DNA from: JBFKOL01 sp041628815 | Lineage (GTDB): Bacteria; Bacteroidota; Bacteroidia; Chitinophagales; Saprospiraceae | NCBI GenBank assembly: GCA_041628815.1 | Contig: JBFKOL010000047.1 | Coordinates: 1 to 18,463, forward strand | Reading direction: 5' to 3' | DNA length: 18,463 nucleotides | Shown: positions 12,736 to 18,463 of the stretch, in pieces | Position numbering within the stretch: the first letter of the stretch is position 1 | Layout: each line of letters opens with the position of its first letter | The notes under the pieces: generated by a model | The model's database searches: none | Seen by the model: the letters and a program-made list of their open reading frames with translations, nothing else | What the model was told of the DNA's origin: nothing | Program-made: the position numbers and the translations under genes

Positions 12736-13620
12736 ATGAACTCAAAAAATAATGAATCGATCCCTTTTTTCTCCATAAATGAGAACCAGGATACCTTCTT
12801 GATAAGGCCCATCAAGCAAAATATATCTAAAGAAACTATGGTAGAGATTCCACACCGACACAGCTACCAGGAAATTCTTTATGTGAGATCCGGTCGCGGA
12901 AAACAAATGATTGATGGTCAGGCAATCAACATTCAACCGAATACATTTTACCTTATCCGGGAAGGTGAAGTACACCAGTTTATAGAGGGGCAAGATCTGG
13001 CGGGATACCTGGTTCGGTTTTCGAAGGAGTTCTTCCCGGATGACGGACTGAATACACTCACGCCGTTTGATCACCATTTAGGAATGTTTGGACCAATTGT
13101 TATCCCGGTCAGCGGGAGGCAAAAAAAGTTCTTTGAACAATTGCTATTACAGATGCTGGAAGAATATGAACTTCCGGAAAAGACACTGAAAAAACGTTAC
13201 ATCCTTCAGCATTTCGTGGCAGTCCTCGTAGCTCGTCTTGAAAGACTTCAACTTCACACGGATAAAAACAAGGCTGTACTGTCCGATAACCGGGACAAAC
13301 AGTTGTTCCTCGAGTTCAACGAACTTCTGGAAAGGCACTTCAGTTCTCAGCATGCAGTCAGCTTCTATGCCCGTCAGTTGGGTGTGAGGAATCGCGTATT
13401 GTCCGAGACTGTCCGAAAGGTGACCGGTCATACCGCCAAAAAATTCATCATCAACAAACTGATCACCGAAGCTAAGCGCAAACTGAGGTTCAGCGGGATG
13501 AATCTGAAGGAAATCACCTATCATATAGGCTTTGACAACCCGGCTTACTTTTCGCGAATGTTCAAAGAACAAACCGGTCAGTCACCGAAGATGTACCAAC
13601 AATCCAAAAAGGTACCTTAA
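12736..13620 (+). CDS. AraC-family transcriptional regulator with cupin sensor domain
   Basis: A 294-aa regulator. The N-terminal half is an AraC-type cupin ('EIPHRHSYQEILYVRSGRG', 'INIQPNTFYLIREGEVHQF'), expected to sense a small molecule. The C-terminal hundred residues hold two helix-turn-helix motifs: 'AVSFYARQLGVRNRVLSETV' and 'LKEITYHIGFDNPAYFSRMF' followed by 'KEQTGQSPKMY', the classical AraC ending. ATG at 12736 is chosen over TTG at 12724 because of the -7 box spacing. Position between hpaHI (divergent) and hpaGED (same strand, 98 nt downstream) makes it the likely regulator of homoprotocatechuate breakdown; E. coli hpa also has an AraC-type regulator (HpaA). The effector is presumably the aromatic acid or a pathway intermediate. 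Confidence 0.9.
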   Translation: MNSKNNESIPFFSINENQDTFLIRPIKQNISKETMVEIPHRHSYQEILYVRSGRGKQMIDGQAINIQPNTFYLIREGEVHQFIEGQDLAGYLVRFSKEFFPDDGLNTLTPFDHHLGMFGPIVIPVSGRQKKFFEQLLLQMLEEYELPEKTLKKRYILQHFVAVLVARLERLQLHTDKNKAVLSDNRDKQLFLEFNELLERHFSSQHAVSFYARQLGVRNRVLSETVRKVTGHTAKKFIINKLITEAKRKLRFSGMNLKEITYHIGFDNPAYFSRMFKEQTGQSPKMYQQSKKVP

Positions 13621-13639
13621 TCAATATATCCTGGACAAG

Positions 13640-13665
13640 AAGTGAAATTATTCATTCACTTTTAT
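13640..13665 (+). terminator. Weak hairpin after the AraC gene
   Basis: AAGTGAA (13640-13646) and TTCACTT (13655-13661) pair into a 7-bp AT-rich stem with an 8-nt loop, followed by a short T-rich stretch. It may be a weak terminator or attenuator between the AraC gene and hpaG, or equally an inverted-repeat binding site. Too weak to call firmly. Confidence 0.3.
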
Positions 13666-13718
13666 GTCTGCGTGTTTCACTATTTTCCTTCATTTTTGTA
13701 CGACTACAAAGTGGATTT

Positions 13719-14462
13719 ATGAAACATGTTCGATTTGCCTGGAATGGGGGTGTTCATCATGGCGTTTATGACAATGGATCTATCTATACAGGTTCAGTAA
13801 GGAGGGATCCCGATGAAGTAATGTTCCTGCCCCCTGTGGACCCGAATGGTGTCGGTAAGGCCATCGGAGTGGCTTTGGGCTTTGCCAAACATGCTGCTGA
13901 ACTAGACCTCGATGTACCAGATTACCCTATTGTTTTTCATAAGATGCCGCATACGATGATCGGCCACAAAGCGAATATTATTGTTCCGCCGGGTTTGAAA
14001 TACATGCACTATGAAGTTGAATTGGTGGCAGTCATAGGTCGTTCCTGCAGAAAGGTGAAAGAACGAGACGCGCTCGAATATGTTCGAGGTTATATGGTAG
14101 GTAATGAAATTACCGTCAGAGATTTTGTTACCAATTACTTCCGCCCCCCTGTTAAGGCCAAAGGTTTTGATACTTTCGGCCCATGTGGGCCCTGGATGGT
14201 GGATGCTTCCGACCTGGACCCTTCCAATGTAAGGTTGAGAACTTATGTCAACGGGGAGCTCAGGCAGGAGGGCAATACTTCAGACCTGCGTCACAGCGTG
14301 GCACAGCTGATCGAGTATTTGTCCGACTTCATGACCCTGCAACCCGGTGACATGTTATGGACTGGAACACCGGAAGGATTATCACATATCTATCCAGGAG
14401 ATACCGTGATCTGTGAAGCCGAAGGGATAGGACGCTTAGAAAACACACTTATTGCCGAATGA
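13719..14462 (+). CDS. hpaG: HpaG-type fumarylacetoacetate hydrolase-family decarboxylase/isomerase
   Basis: A 247-aa single-domain FAH-family protein corresponding to the C-terminal half of two-domain E. coli HpaG (429 aa), which acts on the ring-fission product after its oxidation (decarboxylation of 5-oxopent-3-ene-1,2,5-tricarboxylate and isomerisation of its product). Matching segments include 'YEVELVAVIGR' with metal ligands Glu99 and Glu101, 'RDFVTNYFRPPVKAK', 'VRLRTYVNGELRQEGNT', 'LIEYLSDFMTLQPGDM' and 'TGTPEGLSHIYPGD'. At the third metal position the family usually has Asp in an 'ND' pair; here it is Glu130 ('GNEITVRDF'). It is followed after 1 nt by hpaE, so the two are tightly coupled. 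The missing N-terminal half means the bifunctional reaction may be incomplete. Confidence 0.8.
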   Translation: MKHVRFAWNGGVHHGVYDNGSIYTGSVRRDPDEVMFLPPVDPNGVGKAIGVALGFAKHAAELDLDVPDYPIVFHKMPHTMIGHKANIIVPPGLKYMHYEVELVAVIGRSCRKVKERDALEYVRGYMVGNEITVRDFVTNYFRPPVKAKGFDTFGPCGPWMVDASDLDPSNVRLRTYVNGELRQEGNTSDLRHSVAQLIEYLSDFMTLQPGDMLWTGTPEGLSHIYPGDTVICEAEGIGRLENTLIAE

Positions 14463-14463
14463 G

Positions 14464-15978
14464 ATGAAAGAAAAGTACTATCAACAACTGGACGAATATT
14501 TATCCCGGCTCAAAGAATATGGCATCAGGCATTTGATAAATGGTCAGTGGGAATCGTCTATATCCGGTAAGACATTTGACAACTTTTCACCTGTAGGGGA
14601 TCAATTCATTTGCAAGGTTGCAACTGCTGGACAGAAAGATGTGGACCGCGCTGTCCACGCAGCTGATGATGCCTTTACCTCGTGGGCGCGAATGAATCAC
14701 AGGCAGCGCAAAAAAATATTACACGATGTGGCAGATGAAATTGAAAACCACGCGGAGGAAATTGCCATATTGGAATCCTTCGATACTGGTCAGCCCATAA
14801 GATTCATGAAAAAAGCGGCCATCAGGGGTGCCGCAAATTTCAGATTTTTCGCCGATAAGGTAATCGATGCCCCTAATGGCCTGAGCACACCGGATGAGCA
14901 CCACGTGAATTTTACCATGAGACAACCCATCGGGCCGGTAGCCGTTATCACTCCCTGGAATACACCGTTTATGCTTAGCACGTGGAAGATAGCTCCTGCA
15001 CTTGCCGCGGGATGTACGGTCGTCCACAAACCGGCGGAGTTAAGTCCCGTGACTGCTGCACGTTTAGTGGAACTGGCACATAATGCAGGACTGCCACCGG
15101 GCGTTTGGAACACAATTCACGGTTTTGGTGAAAGTGCTGGGAAGTTTCTGACTGAGCACGAAGAAATCAAAGCTGTCGCTTTTGTGGGCGAGACCACAAC
15201 GGGCAGTCATATCATGCGACAGGGTGCCGATACCCTGAAAAGGGTACATTTCGAATTGGGTGGGAAAAACCCGGTCATCGTTTTTTCGGATGCGGACCTC
15301 GACAGGGCTTTGGATGCAGTCGTTTTTATGAAGTACAGCCTTAACGGGGAACGCTGTACATCGAGCAGCCGATTGCTGTTGCACAGACCTGTATACAGTG
15401 ATTTTCTACAAAGGCTGAAAGAACGCGTTGCCGCCTTAAAAGTTGGTGATCCCCTGGATCCTTCCACTGAGATCGGACCACTTATCCATAGGAACCATAT
15501 GGAAAAAGTCCTCTCGTACGTAAAAGTTGGGAAAAATATAGATCGCGCCAAGTTGCTCACCGGAGATGATAAACCCTTGCAACCTAACGGCTGCTATGTA
15601 CGACCTGTATTGTTTGCAGATGTACAGCAGGAAATGAGGGTGGCCAGGGAAGAAATTTTTGGTCCGTTTCTAAGTGTACTTCCATTTGATACCGAAGAAG
15701 AGGCGTTACGGATTGCCAATGATGTCAAATATGGTCTGACAGCATACATATGGACCCGTGATGTGGGTCGTGCGCATAGGCTGGCACGCGATATCGAGGC
15801 GGGCATGATCTGGGTTAACTCGGAAAATGTGCGTCACCTGCCTACCCCTTTTGGAGGCATGAAATACAGCGGTATCGGAAGGGATGGAGGGGATTATAGT
15901 TTTGATTTTTACATGGAAACTAAAAATATATCCGTCGCTTATGGGACGCATAGTATTCCAAAACTGGGTGTTCATTAA
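14464..15978 (+). CDS. hpaE: HpaE: 5-carboxymethyl-2-hydroxymuconate-semialdehyde dehydrogenase
   Basis: A 504-aa NAD-dependent aldehyde dehydrogenase that oxidises the semialdehyde formed by HpaD. All superfamily landmarks are present: Asn166 in 'ITPWNTPFM', the NAD-binding Lys189 in 'VVHKPAELSP', 'GETTTGSHIM', the general base Glu264 in 'FELGGKNP', nucleophile Cys298 in 'NGERCTSSS', and 'EEIFGPFLSVLPF'. 'PFGGMKYSGIGRDGG' near the end and the overall length fit the HpaE branch. ATG at 14464 is preferred over TTG at 14452, which would overlap hpaG. Specific assignment to HpaE rather than another ALDH leans on the neighbours hpaG, hpaD, hpaH and hpaI. Confidence 0.9.
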   Translation: MKEKYYQQLDEYLSRLKEYGIRHLINGQWESSISGKTFDNFSPVGDQFICKVATAGQKDVDRAVHAADDAFTSWARMNHRQRKKILHDVADEIENHAEEIAILESFDTGQPIRFMKKAAIRGAANFRFFADKVIDAPNGLSTPDEHHVNFTMRQPIGPVAVITPWNTPFMLSTWKIAPALAAGCTVVHKPAELSPVTAARLVELAHNAGLPPGVWNTIHGFGESAGKFLTEHEEIKAVAFVGETTTGSHIMRQGADTLKRVHFELGGKNPVIVFSDADLDRALDAVVFMKYSLNGERCTSSSRLLLHRPVYSDFLQRLKERVAALKVGDPLDPSTEIGPLIHRNHMEKVLSYVKVGKNIDRAKLLTGDDKPLQPNGCYVRPVLFADVQQEMRVAREEIFGPFLSVLPFDTEEEALRIANDVKYGLTAYIWTRDVGRAHRLARDIEAGMIWVNSENVRHLPTPFGGMKYSGIGRDGGDYSFDFYMETKNISVAYGTHSIPKLGVH

Positions 15979-16057
15979 GATCCTTCGACAATGCATGTCT
16001 GGATGAACATATTGCCTACAATGACTCCGTCTAGCTTTTATCACAAATCTTACTTTT

Positions 16058-17038
16058 ATGGCCCTCGTACCTCACAATTTTGATCTACCATTCAACATCA
16101 TCCGATGCTCTCATGTTGAATACGGTGTTACCGACCTCGAGGCTTCACGAAAGTTCTATGTGGACTGTTTCGGTATGATAGAGTCCGAAAGAACTTCTGA
16201 CCGGCTCTACCTTCGTTGCCTGGAAGAGCGCAATCATCATTCCTTCATCTTGCGCAAAAGCCGCGAGCCAAAAGTGTATTCCATAGGCTTCAAAGTGTCG
16301 TCAGAAAAGGATCTCAATGCTCTGTGCGATCATATGTCGTCCCTCGGTATTAAAAGTCAATGGGTCGACCGACATGCTCAGGGCAGGACCCTTGCTCTAC
16401 GCAGCCCGCAAGGTATACCTCTTGAGTTTTATTACCATATGCAACAAGAGACCTGCATGCTGAGAAATTACGGTATGTATAAAGGTATGCATCCGCAAAG
16501 ATTCGATCATTTCAACGTGTTTACCCCTGATGCACAGTTTACTTATGAGTTTTTTGTGCGTGAGCTCGGCTTTCGACTGACGGAATACACGCTTACCGAG
16601 AAAGGTGAAATGTGGGCAGCATGGATGCATCGCAAAGGAAATGTGCACGACATGGCTTTGACCAACGGCGATGGTCCGAGGCTCCATCACAGCGCTATCT
16701 GGGTGCCCACCGCACTAAATATCATCCATTTACTCGATGTAATGTCAACGACTGGATATGTCGATCACATAGAGCGCGGACCTGGCCGGCACGGAGTGAG
16801 CAATGCATTCTTTCTCTATGTCAGAGACCCGGACGGGCACCGGATTGAAATATACACCTGTGATTACATGACCGTGGACCCTGATTTTGTACCCTTGGGC
16901 TGGAACCTGAGAGATCCCCAACGGCAGACACTCTGGGGGGCACCGGCACCACGATCTTGGTTCGAAGAAGGCAGTCTTTTTCAAGGGACGGAGGTCGTAA
17001 CCGCTTCCATGGAAGCGAGACCAATCATTGCGATGTAG
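16058..17038 (+). CDS. hpaD: HpaD: 3,4-dihydroxyphenylacetate 2,3-dioxygenase (type I extradiol)
   Basis: A 326-aa two-module vicinal-oxygen-chelate extradiol dioxygenase that opens the ring of homoprotocatechuate next to the hydroxyls. The catalytic C-terminal module has the 2-His-1-carboxylate triad: His151 in 'RFDHFNVF', His211 in 'RLHHSAIW' and Glu264 in 'HRIEIYTCDY'. His197 ('VHDMAL') matches the second-sphere acid-base His200 of the Brevibacterium enzyme, with the same spacing. The tail 'LGWNLRDPQRQTLWGAPAP' is specific to homoprotocatechuate 2,3-dioxygenases. This type differs from the unrelated LigB-type HpaD of E. coli. It lies 79 nt after hpaE; a near-match -7 box (TAGCTTTT, 16032-16039) may give it its own promoter. 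Confidence 0.92.
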   Translation: MALVPHNFDLPFNIIRCSHVEYGVTDLEASRKFYVDCFGMIESERTSDRLYLRCLEERNHHSFILRKSREPKVYSIGFKVSSEKDLNALCDHMSSLGIKSQWVDRHAQGRTLALRSPQGIPLEFYYHMQQETCMLRNYGMYKGMHPQRFDHFNVFTPDAQFTYEFFVRELGFRLTEYTLTEKGEMWAAWMHRKGNVHDMALTNGDGPRLHHSAIWVPTALNIIHLLDVMSTTGYVDHIERGPGRHGVSNAFFLYVRDPDGHRIEIYTCDYMTVDPDFVPLGWNLRDPQRQTLWGAPAPRSWFEEGSLFQGTEVVTASMEARPIIAM

Positions 17039-17079
17039 TAGCCGGCCTGCAACCTTGACAATCCTTCGATTAAACACGT

Positions 17080-17427
17080 TCAGATCAGCGTATATGCCCA
17101 GTATATGAGCAAAAATTGAATGGGTAACCGTACGGCGGTAAGAATAACGTTTTTCTTTTTTCTCTTTGCCTTGATGAAGTGATAAACATTTGCTGGAAAA
17201 ACCATGATCAAGAGGAAGATGATTCCCAGTGCAGCCAGGGATCTGAACGGCGGAAACCACAAAGACACTCCTAAAATGACTTCGCTTATGCCGACCAATC
17301 TATTGACCATCTTGGGATTTGGCACCCAGGGTGGGGTAATGGAAAGAAAAAATTTTGGACTGCGGAAATGGCTAAAACCAGCGGCCACATAGAACAAAGA
17401 CATTAGTACTACACTCGGATCACTCAT
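17080..17427 (-). CDS. DoxX-like membrane protein
   Basis: A 115-aa protein with four membrane helices (about residues 4-18, 42-60, 62-80 and 95-113). Family marks are 'FYVAAGFSHFRSPKFFLSITPPWVPNP' in two pieces and 'LVGISEVILGVSLWFPPFRSLAA', typical of DoxX-family proteins in Bacteroidota. The frame is open to 17550, but that extension would run through the divergent promoter region and into the M1 peptidase gene; ATG at 17427 gives the standard N-terminus. It converges on hpaD with 41 nt between stops. It is only distantly similar to the DoxX-like gene at 6887. Function unknown. Confidence 0.75.
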   Translation of the reverse strand: MSDPSVVLMSLFYVAAGFSHFRSPKFFLSITPPWVPNPKMVNRLVGISEVILGVSLWFPPFRSLAALGIIFLLIMVFPANVYHFIKAKRKKKNVILTAVRLPIQFLLIYWAYTLI

Positions 17428-17484
17428 AGATTGACATGATAAAACAATTCCATCAATTGTTTCATAAATTAGGGACTTTTCGAA

Positions 17485-18463
17485 ATGTATTCTTATATCC
17501 CCATAATTGTAACGCTTTTTGCCATGTTTTGGGCAATTTCTTCGCCCCAAAAGGCAAAGCTAGATCTTTACTGTGGTGATCCCACAGGAACCCAGGCCTT
17601 GAGCCCAAGAAATGCCAATTATCGTTTTGAGATCACCCTCGATCACGAACGACACCTTGTCCGAGGCACTGAGCTGGTTTCTTGGGTCAACCTTTCACCG
17701 GATACCATCCAGAAAGTGCGCATGTATATGTACATGAATGCCTTTAAAAATAACCAGAGCAGTTTTATCAAAGGAGCTGGCGGCCAGGTTTTTGGGCAAG
17801 CTCTCGATAATAGGCCGGCCGAAGAGTGGGGATGGATAGAAGCTTCAAACATCACACAAAACGGTGTGCCGCTAAACTCCCGGTATGTTCAGCCGGATGA
17901 TGGCAATCCACAGGATGAAACGGTTTTGGAAATCAACCTGGAGCATGAGATATTGCCGGGAGACTCTTTGGCTCTTCAAATGGACATCGAGTCCAAACTG
18001 CCCAAGACCATTGCCCGATCTGGCTATTCGAGAAATGATTTTCACCTTTTCGTACACTGGTATCCAAAGATGGGTGTATACGAACAGGATCTCAATGGTA
18101 AATGGGGATGGAATTGCCACCAGTTCTTGCGGCAAATGGAATTCTATGGAGACTTTGGCACCTACGATGTATCTATTAGCGCCTCTGACCACCTCGTGCT
18201 TGGGGCAAGCGGCTGTCTCTTAAAGCAAACCAGTGCTGAAAATGGGATGACCACCTATCACTACAGGGCAGAAGATGTCATTGACTTTGCATGGACGGCA
18301 TACCCCGATTTCATCAAATACCGTGATCAATGGAATCACGTCGAAATAGAATTGCTTTCTCCTCCTCATCACAAATCTCTTGTTCCCCGGTTTTTAAATG
18401 CCGTAAAAAATTCACTCGAGTACCTCGACCAGCATGTGGGCAGCTACCCCTATGCCAAGATAA
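17485..18463 (+). CDS. M1-family metallopeptidase, N-terminal part (3' end outside window)
   Basis: An open frame from ATG at 17485 to the window edge, 326 codons. It begins with a signal peptide ('IPIIVTLFAMFWAISS') and continues into the saddle-like beta N-terminal domain of M1 aminopeptidases: 'NANYRFEITLDHERHLVRG', 'ELVSWVNLSPDTIQKVRMYM', 'NRPAEEWGWIEA' and the Bacteroidota M1 hallmark 'FVHWYPKMGVYEQD'. The zinc motif HExxH and the GxMEN motif would follow beyond the cut and cannot be checked. Expected to be an exported aminopeptidase acting on peptides in the periplasm or outside the cell. Confidence 0.85.
   Translation, partial: MYSYIPIIVTLFAMFWAISSPQKAKLDLYCGDPTGTQALSPRNANYRFEITLDHERHLVRGTELVSWVNLSPDTIQKVRMYMYMNAFKNNQSSFIKGAGGQVFGQALDNRPAEEWGWIEASNITQNGVPLNSRYVQPDDGNPQDETVLEINLEHEILPGDSLALQMDIESKLPKTIARSGYSRNDFHLFVHWYPKMGVYEQDLNGKWGWNCHQFLRQMEFYGDFGTYDVSISASDHLVLGASGCLLKQTSAENGMTTYHYRAEDVIDFAWTAYPDFIKYRDQWNHVEIELLSPPHHKSLVPRFLNAVKNSLEYLDQHVGSYPYAKI

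Noticed and set aside
17428..17550. N-terminal extension of the second DoxX-like gene
   Set aside because: It overlaps the start of the divergent M1 peptidase gene and adds a charged, unrelated N-terminus before the normal first DoxX helix.
1..18463. CRISPR arrays, tRNA or rRNA genes, insertion sequences, phage or attachment sites
   Set aside because: No regularly spaced repeats, cloverleaf-like segments, transposase or integrase coding regions, or terminal inverted repeats were seen.

Overview
This window looks like a chromosomal stretch from a member of the Bacteroidota, most likely a Saprospiria-like marine or activated-sludge lineage; the phylum is well supported, the finer placement is a guess. 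Four start regions carry a perfect Bacteroidota -7 promoter box (TAnnTTTG), Shine-Dalgarno sequences are mostly absent, and gene types such as MarR-YceI, BTAD/SARP and DoxX-like proteins fit. There are no tRNAs, rRNAs, insertion sequences, CRISPR arrays or phage genes, and no gene-free stretch above 300 bases.

Region A (1-5334) appears to be a neutral-lipid storage locus. A PlsC-like acyltransferase tail (plus strand, cut by the window edge) faces a minus-strand set. In transcription order the set is a 168-aa coiled-coil protein, a SARP/BTAD activator, a phasin-like protein fused to a helix-hairpin-helix DNA-binding domain, a smaller phasin-like paralogue, an intrinsic terminator, an alpha/beta-hydrolase lipase, and a wax ester synthase/diacylglycerol acyltransferase fused to an SCP2 lipid-binding domain. 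Directly upstream of the phasin-HhH gene lie three direct repeats at an exact 11-bp period, ending 8 bp before a -7-like box. This is the architecture of a SARP-activated promoter, and the SARP gene sits next to it. Together the genes suggest synthesis (WS/DGAT-SCP2), mobilisation (lipase), coating (phasins), possible tethering to the nucleoid (phasin-HhH) and dedicated regulation of lipid granules.

Region B (5411-10953) is more ordinary: a GlcD-like FAD oxidoreductase, a small DoxX-like membrane protein, a YbdL-like methionine aminotransferase, a MarR regulator preceded by two abutting perfect 14-bp palindromes, a secreted YceI protein, a bidirectional terminator, a cyclophilin peptidyl-prolyl isomerase and a ferric-reductase-like membrane protein.

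Region C (10960-17038) is a homoprotocatechuate (3,4-dihydroxyphenylacetate) meta-cleavage cluster. hpaH-hpaI run on the minus strand; an AraC regulator followed by hpaG-hpaE-hpaD runs on the plus strand. The order of action is HpaD (ring cleavage), HpaE (semialdehyde oxidation), an isomerase not seen here, HpaG (decarboxylation), HpaH (hydration) and HpaI (aldol cleavage to pyruvate and succinate semialdehyde). HpaF, the second HpaG half and the HpaBC hydroxylase are not in the window. The AraC regulator, between the two arms, is the obvious candidate controller.

Region D (17080-18463) has a second DoxX-like membrane protein divergent from the beginning of an M1-family metallopeptidase gene that runs off the window.
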